Counted from the stretch's first letter, positions 5,989 through 13,728 are shown. The stretch is DNA of 13,984 nt from Ruminococcus sp. AF41-9 (GCF_003477525.1 NZ_QUDO01000075.1:1-13984); one strand, 5' to 3'. The notes: a model not told the origin generated them from the sequence alone. Numbers and translations: made by a program.

Positions 5989-8602
5989 CATTAAAATACT
6001 TTCTGTTTTGGCGCATTCTCTCCAGATTTTCCAGAATTATATCTACACTGATTGGTTTGGCAATATGAGCGTTCATACCCGCCTTGATTGCCTTTTTACG
6101 GTCTTCTTCAAAAGCATTGGCAGTCATCGCAATGATTGGTATATTTGCGCATTTCGGATCATTCAATGTACGGATTTCCCGGGTTGCGGTGTATCCATCC
6201 ATCTTCGGCATCTGAATATCCATGAAGATCAGATCATATTTTCTGCCTTCTGCAGATGACATGATATTCACAGCATCTGTACCATCCTCAACGCAATCCA
6301 CATCCAGACCAATTTCCTCCATGATCGCTGTTGCGATCTCCCGGTTCAGCTCATTATCCTCTACAAGAAGAACTCTCTTCCCTTCATAACGCCTCTGGAT
6401 TTCTGCCCGGATTTTCTGCTTCTCATTCTTAAGGGGCTCTCTTTGCTCCGGATCAGGTTCCTCCTTCACAGTCGTCCCTGATATTTCACATTCAAGCATA
6501 ACCGTAAACTCCGTTCCCCTTCCAACTTCGCTTTCAACCTGAATCGTACCGCCCAGCATATCCACAATGTTTTTGGTAATTGCCATTCCGAGACCGGTTC
6601 CTCCGATTCCATTCTCCGTAACGGTATGTTCTCTTGTAAATGAGTCAAACACCTGCTCCCTGAACTCCGGCGACATCCCAATTCCATTATCCTTCACACT
6701 GAATACCACTGTTGTATATCCGTCTCTTCTGCATGATTTCTCAGAAACACGAATATTAACCGTACCCCCGACCGGTGTAAATTTCACAGCATTACTGCTG
6801 ATATTCAGAAGCACCTGCGTCAGGCGTAGCTTGTCGGTAATGATATCTTCATGGAGTATATCCTGTGTATCAATATAAAACTCCTGCTGTTTAGAATGTA
6901 CAGATTCCTGTATAATTGTATTTAAGTCATGCAAGATATCCGGCAGGTGTACAACTGTATATTCAATCCGTACAGAACCGTTCTCGATTCTGCTCATATC
7001 CAGCACATCATTGATCAGGCTGAGCAGATGCTGACCGGATATATGGATTTTTTTCAGATAATCCAGAACAAGCTCCTTATTGTCAATATGTGTTGTCGCA
7101 AGCGCAGTAAATCCAATGACCGCATTCATCGGCGTGCGGATATCATGAGACATATTATTCAGAAACACAGTTTTCGCCCTGTTCGCATGTTCTGCAGCCG
7201 CAAGTGCATTTCTCAGATTCCTATCCTGCGCAATCTCACGTTCTTTTTCTTCTGTCGCATCACGGATTGCAACCAGAACTGTACACAATTTCCCATCTTT
7301 ATCATATCCCTGTGGCACAATGATCATTGTCATCCATCTTTCATCCACTGTCCGGGCTGTAAAACTCAGCGTTTCACGTTCTTCCAGACGCTTTGCCACC
7401 GTACTTATATCGACAAATTTCCAATATGCCTCCTGAAATGGCTCTGCAATCACCTGCCTTATAAGTTCTTCCTGATGCGCTTTGGAAAGCATATCCCCTT
7501 TCTGATCCGGCTTCATATTCTCTGAAGATTTCAGGATTTCGATTTCCTCTGTTTTTAGATTCACAAGAGAGATCGAGGAATATGCATGCCCCAGTGCATT
7601 AATCACCCGAAGTCTTTTCTGGTCCTGAAGGATACTTCTCTTTTCTGTTCTGCTCCTGCTCACTCGGTAAAGTAAGAAAAGAAGCAGCGCAAGCAGCACA
7701 TAAATCACACATATAATATTTCGTGTGATGTACACCTGACTTTCCGGGAAAAAGATATATGCATCGTAGTCTTTGATCTTCTCCCGACGTCCGAACCAGT
7801 TTCCTATCTCTGAACGAAGATGGACAATTCCATTCTCATCTGCCTCAAATTTATTTTTATACTGACTTTTTGCTTCTTCTATAGAGCGGGCAGTCAGCTC
7901 CTGTCTGTTTGTACTGACAACCTTATCATCATCACAGATCACAACACTTCCATTCATCTCAAAAGGAAAGTCAGGAAATAACGATGCCATCGTCAGATCT
8001 CCGTTAAGCTCATTTACTTCCTCCTTCTGCGCATATGTGATCAGGATACCTGCTGCATCCTGTCTTGCCACTGCCGCAAAATCATAGATCTTTCCTTTAT
8101 TTCTCAGACGAGTGATATAAGTCTTTTCCGGATGCTCTGCAATATCACGTACATAATCACTTTTGATCAGCTTCTGCCACAGCGACATAGTATCTCCATC
8201 TTTTGCACTCTGTTCTGTCACCTTCAGATTCTGATCCAGTACAAGGATTCCTGTCAGGCGCTGTTCCCTGGCATATTCGTCCAGCATTTCTGTACTGAGA
8301 TTTCCTTCCTGTTCTATGACTCTGCTTAATTCTGTTGTTTTGTCCAAAAGACGTACCAGGCTTTTCACCTGATCATTGGTGTTATAAATCTCATAACTTT
8401 CAATTCGGTTTTTTACAAAATCAAAGGTCTCATCCAGAGTACTGTTCAGCTTGCTATTATCTCTCGCTGTCAGCAGAAGAAAAGTCAGTATTCCGGAAAA
8501 AATCAGAATAAACACAAGCAAACACGCATTTCTGTCGACCCTCTTTTTCTTCTGTTTCTGCGGTATCTGCCTTCTTATCTGCCTTCTTATCTGTCTGCTC
8601 AT
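5969..8602 (-). CDS. Hybrid sensor histidine kinase with C-terminal receiver
   Basis: 877 residues. A basic start (RRQI repeats) leads to TM helix 1 (about 27-45), an extracellular sensor region of about 245 residues with Cache-like features, TM helix 2 (about 293-313), and a PAS-like region (about 330-450). The HisKA domain carries MSHDIRTPMNAVIG with phosphoacceptor His486. HATPase_c shows the N box near Asn604, DNGIGM (638-643), GTGLGMAI (668-675) and GRGTEF. The receiver (742-865) has acidic pair Glu748/Asp749, phosphoacceptor Asp795 (FMDIQMPKMDG), Thr827 and Lys849. All key residues are present. Its ATG (8600-8602) overlaps the stop of the solute-binding protein gene as ATGA, so the two are translationally coupled and probably work as one sensor. 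No output domain or partner phosphotransfer protein is visible, so the final target is unknown. Confidence 0.95.
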   Translation of the reverse strand: MSRQIRRQIRRQIPQKQKKKRVDRNACLLVFILIFSGILTFLLLTARDNSKLNSTLDETFDFVKNRIESYEIYNTNDQVKSLVRLLDKTTELSRVIEQEGNLSTEMLDEYAREQRLTGILVLDQNLKVTEQSAKDGDTMSLWQKLIKSDYVRDIAEHPEKTYITRLRNKGKIYDFAAVARQDAAGILITYAQKEEVNELNGDLTMASLFPDFPFEMNGSVVICDDDKVVSTNRQELTARSIEEAKSQYKNKFEADENGIVHLRSEIGNWFGRREKIKDYDAYIFFPESQVYITRNIICVIYVLLALLLFLLYRVSRSRTEKRSILQDQKRLRVINALGHAYSSISLVNLKTEEIEILKSSENMKPDQKGDMLSKAHQEELIRQVIAEPFQEAYWKFVDISTVAKRLEERETLSFTARTVDERWMTMIIVPQGYDKDGKLCTVLVAIRDATEEKEREIAQDRNLRNALAAAEHANRAKTVFLNNMSHDIRTPMNAVIGFTALATTHIDNKELVLDYLKKIHISGQHLLSLINDVLDMSRIENGSVRIEYTVVHLPDILHDLNTIIQESVHSKQQEFYIDTQDILHEDIITDKLRLTQVLLNISSNAVKFTPVGGTVNIRVSEKSCRRDGYTTVVFSVKDNGIGMSPEFREQVFDSFTREHTVTENGIGGTGLGMAITKNIVDMLGGTIQVESEVGRGTEFTVMLECEISGTTVKEEPDPEQREPLKNEKQKIRAEIQRRYEGKRVLLVEDNELNREIATAIMEEIGLDVDCVEDGTDAVNIMSSAEGRKYDLIFMDIQMPKMDGYTATREIRTLNDPKCANIPIIAMTANAFEEDRKKAIKAGMNAHIAKPISVDIILENLERMRQNRKYFNEPAEKS
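8564..8599. repeat. 12-base tandem repeat at the start of the hybrid kinase gene
   Basis: TATCTGCCTTCT occurs at 8564-8575 and 8576-8587, with a degenerate third unit at 8588-8599. It encodes the RRQI repeats right after the start codon. The unit is a multiple of three, so copy changes keep the frame but alter the basic N-terminus. Confidence 0.75.
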
Positions 8603-9438
8603 TTACTTTCTCCTCCCGGCAGAGTTTCGTCCGCGTCCAATCCGTATTTTGTAACTATTTTTTCTGTAATCCCTTCATTTTGCATCTCTGTAAGCGTTTC
8701 TGTAAGTTCTTCTGCCAATTCTTCGTGAGTTCCTTTTTTGAAAGCAATTCCAAGTTCTGATTTATAAGGACTTTCCTCCAGCATACGGTAAGCGCCCTTG
8801 CCATCCTGTATCAGACTGCCAAGCATTGCCTCATGTCCCGCAATCGCATCTGCATAATTTTTTCTAAGTGCAGCATAAAGCTCATTCGACGAAGAAAAAC
8901 AGTTCACCTGTTCTGTCTGCGGAAGATTTGATTCTATATTATGAAGAAAAAGATCTTCTGCTTTTGTGGTCGCCTGAACTGCAATCTTCTTCCCTTTCAG
9001 ATCCTGAAGTGTCCGGATTTCACTCTCGGCTCTTACAACCACCATCTGACGACTGTACATATACGGTCCTGCCCACTGATATTTGTTTTCTCTTTCATTC
9101 ATAGAATAGCAGCTCCACAGACAGTCTATTGTTCCATCTGACAGAAGTTTCTCTTTATCTTCCCAGACAACCTTCTCAAATTCAGGCTGATAGCCCAGCC
9201 TCCGAAAGGCTTCCTCTGCAAGTTCCACATCAATACCTTTATACTCGCCATCACTCGTCTGATAGCTGTAAGGTTCAAAATAATCTATTCCGATAACAAT
9301 CTCCGGCAGTTCACTGTCCGATGTTTTCTCTTTCTTTATTCCACATCCTCCCGGTATAAGACTGCCTGCCAGAAGAAGTGCTGCAATACAAATTCTTTTT
9401 CTGCGGGTATGGGAGTCATTCTTTCGATTTTTTCTCAT
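8599..9438 (-). CDS. Family 3 solute-binding lipoprotein (likely ligand receptor for the hybrid kinase)
   Basis: 279 residues from the chosen ATG at 9436-9438, supported by AAAGGA about seven bases upstream and by placing the basic, hydrophobic signal sequence at the N-terminus. The frame is open another 45 codons to 9573 but that extension is unlike a protein and lies in the leader. The signal (RRKRICIAALLLAGSLIPGGC) ends at Cys32, a probable lipidation site although the lipobox (PGGC) is unusual. The mature part has SBP_bac_3 features: VIGIDYFEPYSY, YKGIDVELAEEAFRRLGY, LKGKKIAVQATTKAE and a C-terminal EELTETLTEMQNEGITEKIV helix. These proteins usually bind amino acids or similar small polar molecules. 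No ABC permease or ATPase is nearby; the coupled hybrid kinase downstream suggests a sensing role. Confidence 0.9.
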   Translation of the reverse strand: MRKNRKNDSHTRRKRICIAALLLAGSLIPGGCGIKKEKTSDSELPEIVIGIDYFEPYSYQTSDGEYKGIDVELAEEAFRRLGYQPEFEKVVWEDKEKLLSDGTIDCLWSCYSMNERENKYQWAGPYMYSRQMVVVRAESEIRTLQDLKGKKIAVQATTKAEDLFLHNIESNLPQTEQVNCFSSSNELYAALRKNYADAIAGHEAMLGSLIQDGKGAYRMLEESPYKSELGIAFKKGTHEELAEELTETLTEMQNEGITEKIVTKYGLDADETLPGGESK

Positions 9439-9527
9439 ATCCAGTTCCTTTCCATTTATTACTGTTTCGTAATCTGCGTGTCGGTTCCCATATAAGTGAC
9501 CATCTTTCCTCAATTGAAGCAGAGGGC

Positions 9528-9544
9528 TTATCCGATTCGGATAA
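9528..9544. promoter_or_regulatory. Perfect 17-base palindrome in the leader of the SBP-kinase operon
   Basis: TTATCCGATTCGGATAA has eight-base arms around one central base. It lies about 90 bases upstream of the lipoprotein start, downstream of the leader hairpin. It could be an operator or a small RNA stem; no regulator is assigned. Confidence 0.4.
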
Positions 9545-9553
9545 ACATCGAAA

Positions 9554-9600
9554 CGATACAAAAAAAGTTCCACGTAAAAAATTTTTACAGGAACTTTTTC
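9554..9600 (-). terminator. Terminator-like hairpin in the operon leader (possible attenuator)
   Basis: AAAAAGTTCC (9562-9571) pairs with GGAACTTTTT (9590-9599), with an inner A/T stem (9574-9580 with 9582-9588). On the minus strand the hairpin ends in a run of T, the form of an intrinsic terminator; T-runs flank both sides, so it could act in both directions. It sits about 55-95 bases after the predicted transcription start and before the lipoprotein start, so read-through must be allowed for expression of the operon. Confidence 0.6.
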
Positions 9601-9610
9601 ATAAGCATCT

Positions 9611-9641
9611 CAGATTTTTGACTGATCTGCCTATAAATCTG
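9611..9641 (-). promoter_or_regulatory. Alternative hairpins upstream of the leader terminator
   Basis: CAGATTT (9611-9617) can pair with AAATCTG (9635-9641). The same 9611-9615 segment can instead pair with ATCTG at 9625-9629. The two foldings exclude each other, a feature of attenuators, but neither clearly invades the terminator stem. No known riboswitch class is recognised. Confidence 0.3.
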
Positions 9642-9662
9642 TCAACAAGGTTTCTGATACAG

Positions 9663-9691
9663 ATTATACATTTCATATACTTTCATGTCTA
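9663..9691 (-). promoter_or_regulatory. Promoter of the SBP-hybrid kinase operon
   Basis: TAGACA (9686-9691) and TATAAT (9663-9668) on the minus strand with an exact 17-base spacer: five of six and six of six matches to sigma-A. Predicted start near 9656 leaves a leader of about 218 bases before the lipoprotein ATG. Confidence 0.75.
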
Positions 9692-9694
9692 CAA

Positions 9695-9883
9695 TTATTT
9701 ACTGCTCTGAAGTATAAAACACACCTCTTTACGGATTTCCGGTTTTGACATTTGGGCTTTCTCATCGTCAATTTTACCAGTAGCTTCGTAAATAACTATA
9801 CCAATCGCGCAGGATGCGGATTCGAGTGTGCAGGTATAAAAACGCAGGCATAGCGGGCTTCGTCTTACACATAGAACGATTTT
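9695..9883 (-). other. Stop-free stretch after sfsA, possible gene remnant
   Basis: In the same frame as the sfsA stop codon the minus strand stays open for 62 codons and reads as a plausible protein tail (AIGIVIYEATGKIDDEKAQ, then MSKPEIRKEVCFIL) to a TAA at 9695-9697. There is no ATG or ribosome site at its beginning; the only Met is 19 residues from the end. It could be a decayed gene end or chance. I do not recognise the family. Nothing else is seen in this gap besides the promoter and leader structures that follow it. Confidence 0.25.
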
Positions 9884-10581
9884 TTATTTCCGGTCAGAAG
9901 TAAGGTATACAGGTACCGGATCCTGAATTTCCATTCTGTCAGGTTCTACCAGGCAGTCATAGGCCAGAATATGAACTCCTGCCCTTTCCGCCTCCTGCAG
10001 GGTTTCTCCAAATTCCCGATGAGTTTCCCAGTTGGGCTCAAACCTGTCAACTCCCTTCATCTGGATCACCAGAAGCAGATAAGATTCGTATCCTTCCTGC
10101 ATACAATGGATCAGTTCCTTCAGATGCTTTACCCCTCTTTCTGTCGGTGCATCAGGGAAACGTGCTATATTGTCAGATTCCAGAGTGACGCCTTTCACTT
10201 CTATAAAAGCCTTGCGTTTCTCTGAACAGACATAAAGGTCAAATCTGGAATTTCCGTAGGTCTTCTCCGGCGTTACCTGAATCTTTTCCGGAAAAGATGT
10301 CCTGCCTTTATCCACTCCAGTGCTGCCTTATTGGGAATCTGAGAGTCCATATTAATCAAGCCCCTGCCCTCTTTATTTACACAGACCAGATCATAGGCCG
10401 TCTTTCTCGCCGGATTGCTGCTCCTTTCCAGAAAAACCTGTGTACCCGGGATCAGAAGCTCCCTGCACCTGCCTGTATTCTTTACATGAACCGTTTCCAT
10501 CTGCCCATTGATCTCCACATGTGCAATAAAACGATTGGGGCGATCTATGAAACGGCCCTCTGTGATATGTTCGTACTTCAT
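9884..10581 (-). pseudogene. sfsA: SfsA-family protein, one-base frameshift
   Basis: Two frames make one sfsA gene. The first 97 or so residues (start ATG at 10581, RBS AGAGGAG) contain RPNRFIAHVEINGQ, VHVKNTGRCRELLIPG and GLINMDSQIPNKAALEWIKA. They end after GHLF, then run into an unrelated tail (RKRFR) and a stop at 10273. The second frame continues as PEKIQVTPEKTYGNSRFD, IEVKGVTLE, FPDAPTERGVKHLKELI, QMKGV and ILAYDC to 9884. Inserting one base near 10288-10295 rejoins them into 232 residues, matching the usual length of about 230-235. SfsA is a conserved nucleic-acid-binding/nuclease-like family first linked to sugar fermentation in E. coli; its exact role is unclear. The nuclease-like core residues (E-VK-G) are in the second part, separated from the N-terminal half by the break. 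Confidence 0.92.
10281..10298. repeat. Perfect 18-base palindrome at the sfsA frameshift
   Basis: ATCTTTTCCGGAAAAGAT is fully self-complementary and coincides with the point where the two sfsA frames must join. The repaired gene would have one extra T or C here, making the palindrome imperfect. Confidence 0.8.
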
Positions 10582-10676
10582 TTTTTCTGCTCCTCTTTAC
10601 GCATTGTATACATACCATAACATGTTTTCCTCATACCTACAACATTTTCACTTTAAGAAACTTTTGTCTTATTTTG

Positions 10677-10700
10677 CCTATGTTTTTGTACCTATGTTTT
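10677..10700. repeat. Short direct repeats upstream of the cyclase promoter
   Basis: CCTATGTTTT occurs at 10677-10686 and 10691-10700, a 14-base period, about 35-58 bases before the cyclase -10 box. The position suits an activator or repressor site in the shared sfsA/cyclase intergenic region. Confidence 0.35.
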
Positions 10701-10731
10701 GAAAAAAATTCATTCCGTTTTTTCATTTCTG

Positions 10732-10740
10732 TGCTATAAT
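10732..10740 (+). promoter_or_regulatory. Extended -10 promoter of the diguanylate cyclase gene
   Basis: TGCTATAAT gives a perfect TATAAT (10735-10740) preceded by the TG of an extended -10 element; the -35 region is poor. It lies about 40 bases before the start codon. Confidence 0.6.
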
Positions 10741-10781
10741 GTTCCATCATAAAAATATCCGATAAAAATGAGGTGAAACAG

Positions 10782-12542
10782 GTGAAGAAAAAAAATCTTG
10801 TGCCTCTTATCGTTTTTTTACTGAGCATGTGCCTTGTTGGTTTCATCGTATACAAAACAGACACTCACGAAAAATGGCAGAGACGCACAACCGCACAATT
10901 AAATGTATCAACCTACGGCGAACGTATTAAAAATGAAATTACAAATGGAATTGCGATCACAGATGCTCTGAAACAGGTTCTGATCAGTGAAAATGGAGAT
11001 ATCAAGCAATTTGATACGATTGCAGAAAATCTTATATCTGATTCTATTGAAAGTGTACAGCTTGCTCCGGACGGTGTTGTAACAGATATTTATCCTGCTG
11101 AGGGAAATGAGGCAGGTAAAATTGATCTGCTCCATGATAAAGACCGTGGCAGAATTTCCTGTTATGCAAGAGACAACCATACAATCATTACACAGGGACC
11201 CTTTGAATTGAAACAGGGCGACTATGGAATTGCTGTCCGCAATCCGGTCTACCTGAATGATGAGAACGGACAGGCGTATTTCTGGGGATTTACCATTGTT
11301 ATCCTGCGTGTTCCTGATATTTTTTCAGACTCGATTCATGCACTTTCAGGTTTTGGATATGAGTACAGACTTTCCAAAACAGAAACTCCCTGGAGTGATA
11401 CTTATAAAATCGTTTACCAGTCAGATGGGCAGATGACTCAGCCGGTTTCTTATGATTTTACCATAGGGAAAGAAAGCTGGAAGTTCGAAGTAACTCCTGA
11501 AAGCGGGTGGAGAAACAATCTATTGATCGTAACAGTCAGCACGATTTTTACCGCTATCACCTTACTTCTGTCGGGACTTACCCGGGTATGGCTGGTATCA
11601 AAAGAAAACAAAAATAAATTTCAGATACTGGCACGCACGGATTCTCTTACAGGTATTTACAACCGCTATGGATTTGACAAATCAGCAGAAAAGATGATGG
11701 ATAAAAATCCGAAAGCACATTTTGTGGCTGCACTCCTTGATATTGATGATTTTAAGTTTATTAATGATATCTATGGTCACGCTTATGGAGATAAAGCATT
11801 AAAGAGTCTGGCAGACAGCATGAAAACATTTTTCCCATCTGATGCATTACTGGGAAGAAACGGTGGGGATGAGTTCTGTATCCTTTTACAAAATTATACC
11901 TGTGAAGATGCAAAAGAACTGTTGCAGCAATTTACCGGGCTTCCAAAGACATTCTCATACAAGGGAAAAGAACAATCATTTAACATTTCTCTGGGATATG
12001 CGGAATATCCCACATTTGCAGCCAGCCGTTCACAGCTCATCCGCTGTGCAGATGCAGCCCTTTATGCAATAAAGCTTCATGGAAAAAACGGATGTATGGC
12101 TTACAGAGAGGGTCTTCAGTCAGGAATCCGTAAACAACTGGGATTCGCATTTAAGGATGTCTCTGAACATCTTCCGGGTGCATTTATCATATACAGGGCG
12201 GACAAAGACAATGATGAACTCTTTTATGCAAACCATGAGTTCCTTCATATGACTGGATATAAAGATATGGACGAGCTCTTCAGACTCACCAATAAGCGCT
12301 TCCGCAGCCTGATCCGGGAAGATGAACAGAAACAGATTGAATCCAGCATCTGGGAACAGATTGATAGTGGTAATGAAAATGACTATATTCACTTTCACCT
12401 CCGAAAAGCTGACGGCTCCTATCTTTCTGTCCTCGATCACGGAAGAATCGTAGAAAGCCAGCAATACGGAAGGGTGTTCTATGTATTATTCATGGACTGG
12501 GAAGATATGCATATTCATTACAGTGATAAATTTTCCGGATAA
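10782..12542 (+). CDS. Membrane diguanylate cyclase, CHASE-GGDEF-PAS
   Basis: 586 residues from GTG at 10782, chosen because GAGGTGA (10770-10776) is placed five bases upstream; a GTG at 10773 would add three residues and lose that spacing. TM helix 1 (about 5-23) is followed by a CHASE-like extracellular domain (to about 190; GIAVRNPVY and WGFTIVIL), TM helix 2 (about 247-267), a GGDEF domain (about 280-443) with DSLTGIYNR, DIDDFKFIND and NGGDEF at 361-365, and a C-terminal PAS domain (about 460-575; FYANHEFLHMTGY). The active-site motif is complete, so it should make c-di-GMP from two GTP. The RxxD inhibitory site upstream of GGDEF is absent (FFPSD), so product inhibition is unlikely. A PAS after GGDEF is less common than before it. 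It is transcribed divergently from sfsA. Confidence 0.93.
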   Translation: MKKKNLVPLIVFLLSMCLVGFIVYKTDTHEKWQRRTTAQLNVSTYGERIKNEITNGIAITDALKQVLISENGDIKQFDTIAENLISDSIESVQLAPDGVVTDIYPAEGNEAGKIDLLHDKDRGRISCYARDNHTIITQGPFELKQGDYGIAVRNPVYLNDENGQAYFWGFTIVILRVPDIFSDSIHALSGFGYEYRLSKTETPWSDTYKIVYQSDGQMTQPVSYDFTIGKESWKFEVTPESGWRNNLLIVTVSTIFTAITLLLSGLTRVWLVSKENKNKFQILARTDSLTGIYNRYGFDKSAEKMMDKNPKAHFVAALLDIDDFKFINDIYGHAYGDKALKSLADSMKTFFPSDALLGRNGGDEFCILLQNYTCEDAKELLQQFTGLPKTFSYKGKEQSFNISLGYAEYPTFAASRSQLIRCADAALYAIKLHGKNGCMAYREGLQSGIRKQLGFAFKDVSEHLPGAFIIYRADKDNDELFYANHEFLHMTGYKDMDELFRLTNKRFRSLIREDEQKQIESSIWEQIDSGNENDYIHFHLRKADGSYLSVLDHGRIVESQQYGRVFYVLFMDWEDMHIHYSDKFSG

Positions 12543-12648
12543 TAACAGACATACGACTGTTTTTCACGAAAAGGCTTATTTTTCAACTATAATGGAATAC
12601 TTTCTGCAAGACATAATCGCCCCGAGGATGTCAAGTCATTGCTACAAA

Positions 12649-12695
12649 AAATATGCGGCTTTTTTGCCACGAAAATGGCTTAAAACCGCATATTT
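12649..12695. terminator. Nested hairpin between convergent cyclase and XRE genes
   Basis: AAATATGCGG (12649-12658) pairs with CCGCATATTT (12686-12695), enclosing a second stem GCCA/TGGC (12666-12669 with 12676-12679). On the minus strand it is followed by a T-run (12645-12650), fitting a terminator for the XRE gene; on the plus strand the T-run is weak but it may also stop the cyclase transcript. Nothing else definite is seen in 12543-12720 except a lone TATAAT near 12588. Confidence 0.55.
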
Positions 12696-12720
12696 CTGTA
12701 TAGAGGACGTTATATAATTG

Positions 12721-13050
12721 TCACAAAGTAGGTGGAGAGGATGTTACGTCATTGTCACACTCTGTATCATTATTATTTTTAGGTTTTAATGTAACTAAAA
12801 TATCCAAATCCATCGCTGTTGCTAATTTTACCAACATCTCTAATGTTGGATTATATTCCCCACTTTCGAATCTTGATATATTTGTTCTCGAAATTCCTGC
12901 TCTCTCTGCCACCTCTGCTTGAGTTAATCCTTTTAACTTTCTTAAATATGTATATTCTCTAACCAATGATTTTCTGACGTTATTTTGTATATATTCTATA
13001 TTGATTCCACTTTTATAAAACTGGCTATCTTCTTTTTTCTTAACACACAA
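12721..13050 (-). CDS. XRE-family helix-turn-helix regulator (antitoxin-like partner of DUF2290 gene)
   Basis: 109 residues from a TTG at 13048-13050; no ATG is available before the HTH. The HTH spans about residues 32-87: LRKLKGLTQAEVAERAGISR with recognition helix TNISRFESG, then YNPTLEMLVKLATAMD. The 30-residue lead resembles the N-terminal extension of HigA-type antitoxins, and a polar tail follows. It overlaps the end of the DUF2290 gene by 11 bases, so the two are translationally linked; the start has only a distant AGAAGG site, consistent with coupling. The likely role is DNA-binding autorepressor of the module. Codon use is clearly more AT-rich than in the kinase genes, suggesting horizontal arrival. 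Confidence 0.82.
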   Translation of the reverse strand: MCVKKKEDSQFYKSGINIEYIQNNVRKSLVREYTYLRKLKGLTQAEVAERAGISRTNISRFESGEYNPTLEMLVKLATAMDLDILVTLKPKNNNDTECDNDVTSSPPTL

Positions 13051-13723
13051 TTTTAGTCAAACCTTCTACATATTCGTAATTATCATCAACCTCAAAAGAT
13101 ATATAATCATTGGGGTCCAAATAAATCTTGCAACCAGGATAAAAATTATTAAATATCAGTTTTATAAATGAATTAAAGCACATTGGTTTTTCAATAAATA
13201 TTCTACATTCCATATGTTCTATATGCATATGTACTGGTGGATGCGCAGAGGACACAACTTCTTTTCTTGGATCATAATCTATTCTGACCGGAGAACGCAT
13301 TTCTATATTTTCATACCATTTATCATCTTCTAAAAAATCTGAAAGCATTTGCTTCGGAGGAACATCATCTAGTGAAACACCAGAGTATTTATATGGTGCA
13401 GGCCACCAAAGCAAATTATGTCCGACAATACAACCATTTTTTATGGTATAACTCACTCTGATTAATGAACCATCAAATAAAACACAAAGGTAACTCTGAT
13501 TGTTTATAATTTGTTTGTATTGTTCTAATTTCAAGAAATTATCTCCGGAATTGAAAGATCCCGATAAATGGTTGTTCCAAGATAATCTTATCGTATTTTT
13601 ATCTAAATACTCTCTTTTCAACTCATTATACGTATATAGCAACCCTTTTTCCAACAACATTTCTAATGTATTTGATATTTGTTCTATCAGCTGTTCATCA
13701 CAATTTTTTCTACCTTTTTTCAT
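13040..13723 (-). CDS. DUF2290 family protein
   Basis: 227 residues. The segment RSPVRIDYDP (143-152) and HPPVHMHIEHMECRIF (161-176), with later FIKLIFNNFYP, is the signature of DUF2290, a family of unknown function often found beside XRE regulators in accessory DNA. The three histidines in HPPVHMH are conserved-looking and could bind metal or catalyse, but that is inference. No membrane segment or signal peptide. The start has an AGAGGG site about nine bases upstream and lies six bases from the stop of an upstream gene fragment. With the overlapping XRE gene it has the layout of a toxin-antitoxin or regulatory pair; no toxic activity is shown. Confidence 0.8.
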   Translation of the reverse strand: MKKGRKNCDEQLIEQISNTLEMLLEKGLLYTYNELKREYLDKNTIRLSWNNHLSGSFNSGDNFLKLEQYKQIINNQSYLCVLFDGSLIRVSYTIKNGCIVGHNLLWWPAPYKYSGVSLDDVPPKQMLSDFLEDDKWYENIEMRSPVRIDYDPRKEVVSSAHPPVHMHIEHMECRIFIEKPMCFNSFIKLIFNNFYPGCKIYLDPNDYISFEVDDNYEYVEGLTKIVC

Positions 13724-13728
13724 TCTTA

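Noticed and set aside
6929..7525. 198-codon open frame on the plus strand
   Set aside because: It lies wholly opposite the hybrid kinase gene, whose domains are intact; the translation is rich in Cys, His and Phe with no family features, as expected for an antisense shadow.
9439..9573. Upstream start giving a 324-residue solute-binding protein
   Set aside because: It would place 45 non-protein-like residues before the signal peptide and start inside the leader hairpin; the ATG at 9438 has a ribosome site and puts the signal first.
9595..9691. c-di-GMP riboswitch in the leader
   Set aside because: The leader before the hairpin is short and lacks the conserved sequence blocks of the known c-di-GMP classes.
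10637..10864. 75-codon minus-strand frame over the cyclase promoter
   Set aside because: It overlaps the cyclase promoter and start, has no ribosome site and reads as low-complexity hydrophobic/basic sequence.
12481..12717. 78-codon plus-strand frame at the end of the cyclase gene
   Set aside because: It begins inside the cyclase coding region and runs through the convergent terminator hairpin; no ribosome site.
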